Positions 1-8,534 are shown, numbered from the stretch's first letter. The stretch is 50,825 nt of DNA from Parabacteroides sp. PF5-9 (GCF_029893105.1 NZ_JARXWG010000028.1:1-50825), one strand, 5' to 3'. Notes: generated by a model not told the origin, from the letters alone. Program-made: numbers and translations.

Positions 1-95
1 ATCATCGAAGATAACGATAAAACTATGGAATCAATAGAACTCATGGTCGATGTTTTTTTCCAAAATAAGCAAATAATATTTTTTCTTTCTCATAA
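1..95. repeat. Terminal direct repeat marking a circular molecule
   Basis: Bases 1-95 are identical to bases 50731-50825. An exact overlap of this kind is what an assembler leaves when it closes a circle, so the true molecule is about 50,730 bp. The start codon of the gene at 50415-50774 lies inside the overlap (equivalent to position 44), and its upstream DNA continues at 45-168. Confidence 0.93.
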
Positions 96-168
96 GAACG
101 GGTAAAACGGAAACCTGACTGGGTAAAAGTATTTGGAGACTTTGTAAAAAAATCCTCTTTTTTTTAGA

Positions 169-599
169 GAGGTTGATTTTTATCCCCTTAGAATATTCCC
201 CGAAGGGGGTTATTGAGTTAGAGTAGGGGAGTGATAGCATAGTTAGGTATTTTGTGCCAGGCCTGCGGGGTGGTTTTGCTATCAAAAATGTTCCTGGCCG
301 GTTAATCCGGGAATTAAATTTGCTATCATTATTTGTTTCCTGAAGAACATCCTGATTCGTTTTTTGCTATCACAAATTCACCGGCGCTCTCGCTCGAGCT
401 TCAAAATCTGCTATCACATTCTTAGCTTCAGGAAGCCGATGGCCGGAAGTTCCGGAAGAAATGTGATTGCAGTTTGCGTTAGGGATTGCAATGTAAAGCC
501 CACAATGAAGTCCCGACCGCCAGGGCGCAACGAATGAGGACTTGAAATGTAAAGCCCGACCGGTTTACCGGTAACGCCCTAAAATTTTCTCCCTATCCC
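169..599. repeat. Long intergenic repeat, copy A, with octamer array
   Basis: This 431-bp block matches 33436-33866 without gaps and with only about eight mismatches. It opens with a short CCCC/GGGG stem next to the TATCCCCTTAG motif, followed by an octamer array: TGATAGCA at 232 (inverted), then TGCTATCA at 277, 321, 365 and 409, exactly 44 bp apart, and a degenerate inverted octamer TGATTGCA at 464. After the array comes a segment bounded by GCGTTA (476-481) and TAACGC (572-577), with AATGTAAAGCCC occurring twice inside. The block ends within the last codons of the methylase-helicase gene. Bases 45-168, between this repeat and the gene that starts at 50774, hold T-rich DNA in which I see no clear site. 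Confidence 0.9.
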
Positions 600-3500
600 T
601 TCCACTATATCGTTTTTCTGCACTAATGACTTATTTAATTCCTTATTGATATTTTCAAGTTTCAACTCTGCCTCTTCTAATTTGTCTTTATTGAGAAACT
701 TCAAATCCAACTCTTTCAAAGTCTTTACATTCGAATCAATTACTCTGTTTTTTTCCTCGTATTGACTTATCAGCCCTTCAATCCTTTGCAATGCTTTTTC
801 CGGATATGCTGCTGCTAATTTAGGCGTTGAAGCTACGTCTCCGTTGTTATATGAGTACTTTAACTCTCCACCTACTATTAATTTGTTCTTAAATCTTTCT
901 GTTCCATTTTCCAAAATCGCCCGCTCTCCCAAAATCATTAAATCAAACGTTCCTATCTTACCGATTTTTTGATAGTTTACCGTATCTCTATTGTCTTGTT
1001 TAAAAGCTTTATACAATGCTTCTCCAATCGCTTTTTCGTCAGTTAGAACCTTATCTCCAATTTGTACTTTATGTATTACTTCTCCATTCTCGTTACGGGG
1101 CAACCTTTTAAAATCTTCTAAATCTTTGTTCAGTCTCTCTAATATTTTTGTATTACTTTCTTTTTGCGTCCCGAAGTAGTCTATCTTATAGTCTTTGTCT
1201 CGTATTTGTTTAAGGTAAATTCCTTCTTCTGCTTTGAGTTGGGAAATTTGTTTTTCAAGTTTAGCTTTTTCCAACAGAGTTGGATTTCCTGAAAGAACAG
1301 CGATATATTCGGAAAAGGACATACCAGAGTGTTTATCCATTCCTCCCTCGTCAATCGACCGGACGGATATCGAATTGTTTTTTATCTGTGAGATAAAAAG
1401 GGCTTTATTTGCATTTAGATTAAATTTATAAGTATCAAGCGTTTCTTTAGTGGCATAAATTAAAACGTCTACTTTATTATCTGCAAAGTTTTTAGCCACT
1501 TCATTACCGGCACGTACTCCCCGCCCATTACGTTGGTCAAAATCTTTCGGAGTCCAGGGAATATCAAAATGATGTATTGCTACGCACCTTTTCTGTGCGT
1601 TTACTCCCGTGCCGAGCATTTCCGTACTCCCTAACAATACTCTCACTTTGCCGTTATTCATATCATCAAAGAGTGCAGTTCGTTTTTTATCTGTTTTGAA
1701 GTTCTGTATAAATTGAATTTCGTTTGCTGGTATTCCTCTTTCAATAAGTTTGTTTTTAAGGTCTGTATAAATATTAAATCCTGCCCCTGGTTTATATGTC
1801 CCTAAGTCGGAAAAGACGAATTGAGTACCCTTGTGTTCATCATATTTTTTATAATAATCCACAATTTTATCAGCGACTACGCTTGTTTTATTTCCTGGTT
1901 CATCCGTAAACCGGTCAGAAATTAGTCTCATATCAAGGGAGGCTTTTTTTGCTGTATTGGTAGCAATAAGCATTTTAGCTTTTTCTTCCGATTCGGAGAG
2001 AGGGCCACGATAGATAACTGTTCCGTCTGCGGTCTGAGCAAACACCTTTAGTCTTTCAAACATATCCCGTTGTTGTTCCGTTTGCTGGATAGCAACCAGG
2101 ATTTCATTTTTACTGGGTCTGTCTACCCCAATATCTTCTGCGGTTTTATAATCAGTTATTTGGCCATAGAACATTGCAAGTTCAGGCACTTTAACGAATT
2201 TTCGAAGCCTTTCTTTTTGTACGATGTCATTGGTAACATTAAACTCAAAGTCTTTGCTTTTGAGCGTATATACACTTGCCCAGGCATCGAAACAAAATAT
2301 ACCCTGTTGTTTCAGGGCATCAGGTCGCAAATAATTAAAAATACTGTATAGTTCCGTAAGGGAGTTACTTATGGGAGTACCTGAAAGAAAAGTTGCTCCT
2401 AAGTCTTTTCCTCTTTTTTCTTGTATGGTACGGATAGCAAAAAGCATATTCAATGATTTTTCCGCTCCGGAAACATTACCTAACCCGGCAACTCGTTGGT
2501 GACGGGTTTGGAATTGCAGATTTTTGAATTTATGCGATTCATCAATTAGCAAATGGTCAATTCCCATCGTTTTAAAGTCTACAACATTATCACGTTTTTC
2601 GTTAATCTTAAACATGACATTTTGCAATTTGGCCTGAAGATTCTCTTTCTGTTTTATTAGGCCTTTCTCCATAAGCTTAAAATTGCCTTGGTCGTCAGAT
2701 TTTAAGCTGCGCAAAGCTTCTTCAACTTTATCAAGTTCTTCTCCAATTATTTGTCTTTGTATGTCATATGATTGAGGTATAGCCTTAAACTGGTCATGCG
2801 TCATTATCACACAATCCCAGTTATTATTCTGAATCTTATTAAAGAAATCTTCCCTATTTTCCTTAACAAATTCTTTTTCTGTTGCATACAGAATCTTTGC
2901 ATCCGGATAGGCCTTTGTGAAAGTATCAGCAATTTGTTTAATATTTGCTTTTAATCCCAGGATACAAGGTTTGTTGGCCAAACCAAGTCTTTTCATTTCG
3001 GCTGCCGCACAACACATTATAAGAGTTTTACCACCGCCCACTTCATGGTCGATAATACCACCTCCCTGGTTCTTAATCATAAGAACAGCGTTTTTTTGGC
3101 TGCCGTATAAGTCTTGAATATTGAGAGCCTTTTTATCTAAGCCTGGAAAGGTTTGAAAGCTTCCATCATAGTTAGGTTTTACATAACAGTTAAATTTACG
3201 GTTATATAAGTTTTCAAGATATTCTTTATTCTTTTCAGGTAGCGTTGTTATCCAGTCTTTAAACTCTTTCTGCATAAGAGAAACAGAAGCATTCATTTTT
3301 TGTATGCCTTCTGAATCAGGAACGGTTTTAACATCATTCCCATATCCTACTTTTTTGGTCATTTCCGGAACGTTGTCAATCATAGAGAACCGTAAGATAT
3401 CGAGAGGGTAATATGTACGGTTTACAGACCGGACAGTATATTTTTCGGATGCTTTGAAAGAAAAGCTTCCTGAAATATCAAAATTATCAAGCACACCATC

Positions 3501-5528
3501 ATATTTTACTTTAGAATCTTTTTCAAATATATGTGAAGCGAAAGCTGAATAGTATTGCTCAGGAACCCACCTTTCCCCTAAATTCACGTCTATATCTTCA
3601 AGAGAAACTTTATCGGGAACAGCATTTCTAAGTGCTTCAACCGATTTGAAAATTTGAGCGTCCTGCGGGTTCTTTTGATACTCAATATAAGCGCTTTCTA
3701 ATTTGTTAATAACGTTACCTGATAGAAAATTGTCGGCTGTTTCAAATTGGTAGGTAATAGGATTTTTAAATATCAGACCTTCTAATTTCTGTATGGCTTC
3801 AAATTCAGTTATACCCGCTCTTTGACTTATAAAATCTAAATCAACTCTATTAAAGTTATTGAGACAAACCGATAAGGCCTCCTGAGCTGTCAAATGTCCC
3901 TTATCTCTTGAAAAAGCTACTGGTTCTCTAAAAATATCGGCTTTTTCGATTTTTCCGTTTATGTTTATTTCAAGGCCTTTGAGTTCGACAAATGACGGTT
4001 CGTTTTTGAAGAACTCTGCATAATGTGACAAAGGGGATAGAGTAGTTCTGAAATCGTCATACTTCTTATTCAGGTCGGCTCTTAATGCAGGGGATTCTTC
4101 CCGAACGTTATTTTCATAGTTCTTTAGTGCATAATAGCTGTCTCTTAAATCTACGAATTTTGTAATGAGTTCTGACTTCTCTCTATCAAATTCTACTATT
4201 TTAGCAATTTTATTATCTTCAGCAACCCCTATAACTCCGTCTTTATATTGGAAACTTCCTTCTGAATTAAAATAGGGGTTATCATATTCAAATTTAGTTT
4301 CTTTTTTGGGGGTTGATACTTTTGCTGCTTTATTATAATGACCTTCAAATTCTTCAAATAATGACAATTGTAAAGGAGCAGCCTTTTTGATAGCTTCGTT
4401 TTGTGAGTTAAAAAGTTTTCTATTCAGATTTAATCGGATATCAGATACTAACATTGACTCAACATCTTTAGCAATACCCTTTATACCTCCTTCATGTATG
4501 TAGTTAATTGCCGGTTTTCCATATAAATCTGTTCCGGTTGATTGACTGGTATGTACTATCCTGTTTGAGTTATGATAATAAGTATTGTAATTATAGTTTT
4601 CTAAAATCTCTGAAGACGCTGATTTAATAAACCTTTGTTCTGCTTCAGACAGTTTTCTTTTTGACGTATGTTTTTGTAAGACAATGAGGTCTGATTGTAC
4701 TTTTGTTCCTGCATTATCAAAAGTATTTTGAGGTAACCGGATAGCAGAAAGAAGGTCTGATCGACCAACAAGGTGTTTTCTGAAATTTTCATTCGCCTGT
4801 GCATCCATAACACCGGTAGATGTAATAAAAGCAAGTATTCCACCTTCTTTAAGCGTATCCAGGCCTTTTTCAAAAAAGTAGTTATGAATTGCATGGGTAG
4901 AATTTCGTCTCTCTAAAACCTTACTATTTGATATTTGAGGGTCAAAAACTCTAAAATCTCCAAATGGGATATTAGATGTTACAAGATTGTAAGATTGGTT
5001 ATAATTTGAAGGAACATTTTCAAAGCCGGAAATTCTTATATTTTTATCAGGATGAATAGCTTTTAATATCTGACCTGTAAGCAGGTCTTTTTCGATGGCC
5101 GTGTAATTGTTTCCTTTTATGGAAAGGAAAGCCCCCAGGCCGGCCGAAGGGTCTAAAACATTATCAAAAGATAAGTTGTTCCTGGTGAATGAATTAGAAA
5201 GTGCGCTAATTAATTCATTGTCTGTATAAAAAGAAGTAAGAACGCTTGTCTTCAAAGAATCAAAGTATTTCGTATATTCTTGTTCGCTCCGGCTGTTCTC
5301 TCTTATGGTATTGTGTAGTTCTCTGACAAGGGGTATAAGATGTTGTTCGCTCTGCGGAAATTGTGAAGGGGCATCAGGATTCAGAAGTACACATTTCAGA
5401 CTACCAAAACCCGAATATCCTTTAAGGGCATCAATCTGACTCTGATTAGCTTTTTGGTTCGTTTTGTTTAATTGTAGAGCAATTTGTATTGCAGCTATAT
5501 TAAGTGTTAGCTTTTCTGTTTGTGTCAT
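579..5528 (-). CDS. Giant N6-adenine methylase / SNF2-type helicase
   Basis: This 1649-residue cytoplasmic protein joins a DNA adenine methyltransferase to a superfamily 2 helicase. The methylase part shows motif I (DPSAGLGAF, residues 126-134) and a motif IV variant, NIPFGDF (186-192), where NPPY/F is usual. The helicase part has Walker A VGGGKT near residue 830, the DEAD-box-like DESH near 994 and motif VI QRNGRGVR near 1333. Long proteins of this design are common on Bacteroidota conjugative elements and resemble DarB-type phage proteins that protect incoming DNA from restriction; that role is inferred here. The gene stands alone, and its last codons lie in repeat copy A. The ATG at 5528 follows a 10-bp inverted repeat at 5546-5588. 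Confidence 0.88.
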   Translation of the reverse strand: MTQTEKLTLNIAAIQIALQLNKTNQKANQSQIDALKGYSGFGSLKCVLLNPDAPSQFPQSEQHLIPLVRELHNTIRENSRSEQEYTKYFDSLKTSVLTSFYTDNELISALSNSFTRNNLSFDNVLDPSAGLGAFLSIKGNNYTAIEKDLLTGQILKAIHPDKNIRISGFENVPSNYNQSYNLVTSNIPFGDFRVFDPQISNSKVLERRNSTHAIHNYFFEKGLDTLKEGGILAFITSTGVMDAQANENFRKHLVGRSDLLSAIRLPQNTFDNAGTKVQSDLIVLQKHTSKRKLSEAEQRFIKSASSEILENYNYNTYYHNSNRIVHTSQSTGTDLYGKPAINYIHEGGIKGIAKDVESMLVSDIRLNLNRKLFNSQNEAIKKAAPLQLSLFEEFEGHYNKAAKVSTPKKETKFEYDNPYFNSEGSFQYKDGVIGVAEDNKIAKIVEFDREKSELITKFVDLRDSYYALKNYENNVREESPALRADLNKKYDDFRTTLSPLSHYAEFFKNEPSFVELKGLEININGKIEKADIFREPVAFSRDKGHLTAQEALSVCLNNFNRVDLDFISQRAGITEFEAIQKLEGLIFKNPITYQFETADNFLSGNVINKLESAYIEYQKNPQDAQIFKSVEALRNAVPDKVSLEDIDVNLGERWVPEQYYSAFASHIFEKDSKVKYDGVLDNFDISGSFSFKASEKYTVRSVNRTYYPLDILRFSMIDNVPEMTKKVGYGNDVKTVPDSEGIQKMNASVSLMQKEFKDWITTLPEKNKEYLENLYNRKFNCYVKPNYDGSFQTFPGLDKKALNIQDLYGSQKNAVLMIKNQGGGIIDHEVGGGKTLIMCCAAAEMKRLGLANKPCILGLKANIKQIADTFTKAYPDAKILYATEKEFVKENREDFFNKIQNNNWDCVIMTHDQFKAIPQSYDIQRQIIGEELDKVEEALRSLKSDDQGNFKLMEKGLIKQKENLQAKLQNVMFKINEKRDNVVDFKTMGIDHLLIDESHKFKNLQFQTRHQRVAGLGNVSGAEKSLNMLFAIRTIQEKRGKDLGATFLSGTPISNSLTELYSIFNYLRPDALKQQGIFCFDAWASVYTLKSKDFEFNVTNDIVQKERLRKFVKVPELAMFYGQITDYKTAEDIGVDRPSKNEILVAIQQTEQQRDMFERLKVFAQTADGTVIYRGPLSESEEKAKMLIATNTAKKASLDMRLISDRFTDEPGNKTSVVADKIVDYYKKYDEHKGTQFVFSDLGTYKPGAGFNIYTDLKNKLIERGIPANEIQFIQNFKTDKKRTALFDDMNNGKVRVLLGSTEMLGTGVNAQKRCVAIHHFDIPWTPKDFDQRNGRGVRAGNEVAKNFADNKVDVLIYATKETLDTYKFNLNANKALFISQIKNNSISVRSIDEGGMDKHSGMSFSEYIAVLSGNPTLLEKAKLEKQISQLKAEEGIYLKQIRDKDYKIDYFGTQKESNTKILERLNKDLEDFKRLPRNENGEVIHKVQIGDKVLTDEKAIGEALYKAFKQDNRDTVNYQKIGKIGTFDLMILGERAILENGTERFKNKLIVGGELKYSYNNGDVASTPKLAAAYPEKALQRIEGLISQYEEKNRVIDSNVKTLKELDLKFLNKDKLEEAELKLENINKELNKSLVQKNDIVEGIGRKF

Positions 5529-5545
5529 TTCTTGTGTCCAATTTT

Positions 5546-5588
5546 ATTGATATATGAAAAATGTCCTAAAAATATACAATATATCAAT
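5546..5588. promoter_or_regulatory. Inverted repeat upstream of methylase-helicase gene
   Basis: ATTGATATAT (5546-5555) and ATATATCAAT (5579-5588) form a perfect 10-bp inverted repeat with a 23-base spacer, starting 18 bases upstream of the methylase-helicase start codon. It is placed like an operator between divergent genes. No consensus TAnnTTTG box is visible next to it, so its role is inferred from position only. Confidence 0.4.
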
Positions 5589-5670
5589 AGAACATACGGT
5601 CTTTATGAGTAGATTTACCTATTTTCAATAATTTAGATATGTAAGTGTATCATATTTTAAGTATATCCGG

Positions 5671-5814
5671 ATGAAACCAAGAATTAAAGAATTAGAAGTC
5701 GATACCATAGGCGAACCTAACCGCCCATTGACAAAAGAAGAGGAATTACAGATAAGTGCTTTCATCAAAAAAAGAAAAGAACAAGGCCAGGTAAATAAAA
5801 CTAAAGAGCACTAA
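5671..5814 (+). CDS. Small charged protein, unknown function
   Basis: A 47-codon reading frame starts with ATG at 5671 and ends with TAA at 5812-5814. The product is rich in Lys and Glu and has a central segment PLTKEEELQISAFIKKRKEQ that would form an amphipathic helix. It is read towards the DUF3853 gene and separated from it by two alternative hairpins. Its codon use and charged composition look like a real protein, but the frame is short and I recognise no family. It could be a small regulator working with the next gene. Confidence 0.5.
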   Translation: MKPRIKELEVDTIGEPNRPLTKEEELQISAFIKKRKEQGQVNKTKEH

Positions 5815-5820
5815 TACAAA

Positions 5821-5861
5821 AATAAAGGCGAATAATCAAAAAAACGCCTTTATTCGCCTTT
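5821..5861 (+). promoter_or_regulatory. Two mutually exclusive hairpins (attenuator or terminator candidate)
   Basis: AATAAAGGCG (5821-5830) pairs perfectly with CGCCTTTATT (5845-5854). Alternatively AAAGGCGAATAA (5824-5835) pairs perfectly with TTATTCGCCTTT (5850-5861). The two stems share bases, so only one can form at a time. The site sits between the 47-residue gene and the DUF3853 gene. There is no long T-run after either stem, so this is not a textbook terminator. Confidence 0.5.
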
Positions 5862-5927
5862 CGCTTATTGGAATTGAAAATTTTTTTATATTCTTTTGCA
5901 GTTGTAATATTTTTAAAATAGTAAAAT

Positions 5928-6215
5928 ATGAACCACGAAGAATTATATCAGAAAAGAGTCGTTGACTGCACAGTAGGAGAATTGGTAAAAGTCCTAACTA
6001 TAGAATTGAGAGAAGTTCTTAAAGTCGAGAACGAATCTCCAAGTTATTCTTATAAAGGAGTAAGAGGGATAATGGACATTTTTCAATGTTCAAAGTCTAA
6101 AGCTATGAGGATACGTGTAAGTGGTATCATAGATGATGCATGCATTCAAACTGGGAATTCATTTTTGGTGGATAAAAACATGGCATTAAATCTGATGCGT
6201 GTATATTCGATATGA
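5928..6215 (+). CDS. DUF3853 family small DNA-binding-like protein
   Basis: This 95-residue protein has the DUF3853 pattern: an N-terminal segment around VVDCTVGELVKVL, then YKGVRGIMDIFQCSKSKAMR (helix-turn-helix-like, residues about 43-62), and a C-terminal strand after SGIIDDA ending in the FLVDKNMAL region. Members are common on Bacteroidota mobile elements, where they resemble excisionase or MerR-type winged helices. It is one of only three genes on the + strand and reads away from the methylase-helicase. A near-consensus -7 box TTCTTTTG lies about 35 bases upstream. A regulatory role for the neighbouring operons is inferred. Confidence 0.8.
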   Translation: MNHEELYQKRVVDCTVGELVKVLTIELREVLKVENESPSYSYKGVRGIMDIFQCSKSKAMRIRVSGIIDDACIQTGNSFLVDKNMALNLMRVYSI

Positions 6216-6230
6216 AACCTTTCTATAAAA

Positions 6231-6266
6231 GCAGAAGCATAGAACTCTGACTTTCTATGCTTCTGT
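6231..6266. terminator. Stem-loop after DUF3853 gene
   Basis: AGAAGCATAGAA (6233-6244) and TTCTATGCTTCT (6253-6264) form a perfect 12-bp stem with an 8-base loop, extended by one more C-G pair. It follows the DUF3853 stop codon by 17 bases and faces the convergent gene that ends at 6366. There is no T-run, so it may end transcription weakly, or protect the 3' end of the mRNA. Confidence 0.55.
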
Positions 6267-6365
6267 GACTTTGGAAAAACAAAATATAATAACGTCTCCT
6301 GATTTTGTCCTAAAAAAACCGATAATTTCGGACACAATTATCAAAGCGAAATAATTATCATTTTT

Positions 6366-6680
6366 TCAGTACTCTATTTTCTGTTGCATATGCCGGTTTA
6401 GACTCTCGGAATAGAAAAAACCATTTTCATCAATTTTAAATAAATCATATTTCTTGATTACCGTTAATATTTTTGTCTCTGTGGTATTGTATTTTCTTGC
6501 TAAAGACGGAACTAATTTTAATGGGTACTTAAAATCAGGCTGATTACCTAAAACTTCCATTAAAACCCAAAATATTCCATAACCTTCAAGTCCCCATTGG
6601 TCTACTAATAACATACACTTTGGGTCATTATTTGCATTGCTATCATGAGGGAAGCATATATTATTTCTGAAATTCTCCAT
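6366..6680 (-). CDS. DUF4373 (Lin1244/Lin1753 N-terminal) domain protein
   Basis: The 104-residue product consists almost only of the DUF4373 domain: PHDSNANNDPKCMLL near the N-terminus, then WGLEGYGIFWVLMEVL and a C-terminal helix-turn-helix-like stretch ending in LNRHMQQKIEY. In phages and larger proteins this domain is the N-terminal part of replication or primosome-type proteins. Here the usual C-terminal region is missing, so it may be a stand-alone DNA-binding module or an old truncation. It begins 13 bases after the upstream gene and probably belongs to the leftward operon of small genes that starts near 7286. Confidence 0.7.
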   Translation of the reverse strand: MENFRNNICFPHDSNANNDPKCMLLVDQWGLEGYGIFWVLMEVLGNQPDFKYPLKLVPSLARKYNTTETKILTVIKKYDLFKIDENGFFYSESLNRHMQQKIEY

Positions 6681-6693
6681 ATTCCTTTATTTT

Positions 6694-7092
6694 TTAAATA
6701 AAAGCCATTAATTCATTGCGTAACTCATATTCTTCCTCAGTCCCTTCAAAATCTGCTCCATACCGCCAAAAAAGGTCGCCTGCCTTTTTAAGGATTTTAC
6801 AAGCTTCGTCGTTATCAATTATTTCGTCTTTCACTTCTTCGTAAAAGGTTTTGATGTAAGCGATAGGCGAAAACTCAAATCCTTGATGAAGTGCTTCATT
6901 CGCCTTCTCCAATGCTTCTAAAGTGCTGTATCCCTCATTATCCGCTTTTTCAAAAGCAGCTTTAGCGGCCTTGGCGCGGGTAACAATGATTTCATTCACT
7001 TCGTCTATATCTTCAAAGAGATTAGGAAAATAATCCTTTAAGTATGAATATATTTCCTGTTGAAAAACATTTGCTTTGTCAAGTCCTTCCAT
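6694..7092 (-). CDS. DUF1896-like small protein
   Basis: This 132-residue acidic, helical protein resembles DUF1896 as I remember it: an N-terminal helix (EIYSYLKDYFPNLF), a segment RAKAAKAAFEKADNEGYSTL and then EALHQGFEFSPIAYIKTFYE. No catalytic motif is visible and function is unknown. The 40 residues after the family-like part are extra. It starts only 2 bases after the end of the small membrane gene at 7095, so the two are co-transcribed. The family assignment is tentative. Confidence 0.55.
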   Translation of the reverse strand: MEGLDKANVFQQEIYSYLKDYFPNLFEDIDEVNEIIVTRAKAAKAAFEKADNEGYSTLEALEKANEALHQGFEFSPIAYIKTFYEEVKDEIIDNDEACKILKKAGDLFWRYGADFEGTEEEYELRNELMAFI

Positions 7093-7094
7093 AA

Positions 7095-7286
7095 TTAATA
7101 AATTAAAGAAAATAAACCACCACCTAAAATTGCGCTCGAAACAAAAAATGCAAATAATAGAAAATACACTGAAGTATTTACTTTCTTCTTGTTTTCCAAT
7201 ATTTTAGTTATACTTTTCCAAATCCACACTCCGAAAACTATTACTAAAACTACACCGAATCCGATTAATAAAAATGTAATGTTCAT
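7095..7286 (-). CDS. Small two-helix membrane protein
   Basis: The 63-residue product has two hydrophobic helices (residues about 4-23 and 39-61) joined by a Lys-rich loop (KILENKKKV), which would face the cytoplasm. There is no cleavable signal peptide. It sits directly before the DUF1896-like gene. No family recognised; small inner-membrane proteins of this kind are scattered through the accessory parts of this plasmid. Confidence 0.6.
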   Translation of the reverse strand: MNITFLLIGFGVVLVIVFGVWIWKSITKILENKKKVNTSVYFLLFAFFVSSAILGGGLFSLIY

Positions 7287-7319
7287 AATGTTAGCTTTTA
7301 TAAGTTTATACTCATTTTT

Positions 7320-7694
7320 TTACATGGGAGAATCTATGTTAATTAAAGGATAGTCCCCGCCATAATCAGGGTCATAGAGCCATTCAATTGATGATACTTG
7401 GAATCTGTCACCGTTAGCATAATTATAAAAATCATATAAATTCTCTTCGCGGGCTTCCATATCCATCATATCTAAAGGGACATCACTTAAATTGAATATG
7501 TCCTTAACTTTTAGTCTTTTAAAATCCTCAGTCATTTTGGGACTTAAAAACCGTGCCGGTTGGCAAATATAGTCACCGGTTGATGGGAGTACTGGATAAT
7601 TCCATTCAATTATATGGGGACAACTATCTTTTTCTATTTCCCGTATAAGTTGTCTTTTATCAATATCAAAATTTAAAAAAATCGCTACTTTCAT
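7320..7694 (-). CDS. Unknown protein of the plasmid's W-x3-P-x-LP-x2-GD family
   Basis: This 124-residue cytoplasmic protein belongs to a family with at least four members on this plasmid (also at 8605, 36729 and 42463). Shared features are an N-terminal strand, the motif EWNYPVLPSTGDYI (residues about 29-42), a middle helical part and a C-terminal strand pair around SSIEWLYDP and YPLINI. The start codon lies 10 bases after the recombinase stop, which suggests one transcript. The function is unknown; no catalytic residues are obvious. Confidence 0.65.
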   Translation of the reverse strand: MKVAIFLNFDIDKRQLIREIEKDSCPHIIEWNYPVLPSTGDYICQPARFLSPKMTEDFKRLKVKDIFNLSDVPLDMMDMEAREENLYDFYNYANGDRFQVSSIEWLYDPDYGGDYPLINIDSPM

Positions 7695-7703
7695 GATTAT
7701 TAA

Positions 7704-8285
7704 TTATTTAAATACCCCTTCCAATCTCAAATACTTGTAAAATGTAGCTTTAGAAACACCAACTATTTCACACAATTCATTAATGCTCGATGTTGGGTTC
7801 CGTAAGTATTCACTATAAAGTGCTGCTGCTAACTTGGCTTTTTTCTTTGCTTCATTAGTCAATCCTTTTTTCCTTCCTCCTACTTTTCCTTTCTTCCTCG
7901 CTGATTCTAATCCTGCATTAGTTCTTTCTATTAAGATGTTTCTCTCCATTTCATTAATACAGCAAAAGATATTCACTACAAATTTTCCCACAGGTGTAGA
8001 AGTGTTAAAATCTTCTGTTAAACTTACCAGGTTGATTCCTCTATTTGCTAAATCAGTATGCAAAACCATAAGTTCGGAAGCAACTCGTCCAAGTCTATCA
8101 AGTTTCCAAATCACAAGCGTATCTCCTTCAACTAACTCACTAAGTAGTGATTCGAGAATAGGTCTTTTCTTTCCTCCGGATGCTTTTTCAGTATATATCT
8201 TATCTACACCGAATTTATTTAAAGCATCCAATTGTAAAGAAAGTTCCTGTTCGTGCGTGCTTACTCTTGCATATCCGATTACCAT
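7704..8285 (-). CDS. Serine recombinase (resolvase/invertase)
   Basis: This 193-residue site-specific recombinase has the catalytic serine at position 9 (GYARVST), the conserved KLDRLGR segment, the EMERNILIERT helix region and a C-terminal helix-turn-helix (GVSKATFYKYL). The length is normal for the resolvase/invertase group. On a plasmid it would most simply resolve dimers, or invert DNA. Its crossover sites are not known. The octamer arrays and the inverted 47-bp cassette on this plasmid make an inversion role worth testing, although serine recombinase sites are normally longer than 8 bp. It is the first gene of a pair with the one at 7320. Confidence 0.9.
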   Translation of the reverse strand: MVIGYARVSTHEQELSLQLDALNKFGVDKIYTEKASGGKKRPILESLLSELVEGDTLVIWKLDRLGRVASELMVLHTDLANRGINLVSLTEDFNTSTPVGKFVVNIFCCINEMERNILIERTNAGLESARKKGKVGGRKKGLTNEAKKKAKLAAALYSEYLRNPTSSINELCEIVGVSKATFYKYLRLEGVFK

Positions 8286-8330
8286 TTTTTTACAAGAAAA
8301 CAGAATGATAGTAATTTAAAACTCAGATTA

Positions 8331-8534
8331 TCACTCATTATTCTCCGTTTTGAGTTCCTTTCTGCGTCTGTATAGCGCAATAAAAAAACCGACTATAAGC
8401 ACAAGACCTATTAAACCAAAGAATACATAAGCATCTACCTTACTTAGTTTTCCTATTCCCCAGGAATAACCAAAAGATACAGAAGAAATGATAACAATTA
8501 TTATCATTAAAATTAAACTAATTAGATTTCTCAT
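8331..8534 (-). CDS. Small two-helix membrane protein
   Basis: The 67-residue product has two transmembrane helices (about residues 4-24 and 36-56) and a basic C-terminal tail (YRRRKELK), which places the C-terminus in the cytoplasm. No family recognised. It lies alone between the serine recombinase and the operon of the membrane protein at 8928. Confidence 0.55.
   Translation of the reverse strand: MRNLISLILMIIIVIISSVSFGYSWGIGKLSKVDAYVFFGLIGLVLIVGFFIALYRRRKELKTENNE

Noticed and set aside
31-285. 84-codon frame on the - strand in repeat copy A
   Set aside because: It reads through intergenic repeat DNA and a related frame appears at 42278-42475 only because the repeat is the same there; no protein-like features.
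277-471. Octamer arrays as CRISPR
   Set aside because: The repeat is only 8 bp, the 36-bp units are reused among arrays rather than unique, and no cas gene is present.
6231-6266. Stem-loop as a tRNA-like or small RNA gene
   Set aside because: Only a single stem is present, without promoter or T-run; no tRNA or rRNA features were seen anywhere in the window.
7704-8285. Serine recombinase as transposase of an insertion sequence
   Set aside because: No terminal inverted repeats or target duplications are visible around it, and the size fits a plasmid resolvase or invertase.
7834-8319. 161-codon + strand frame opposite the recombinase
   Set aside because: It is the shadow of the serine recombinase gene, which has all catalytic motifs.
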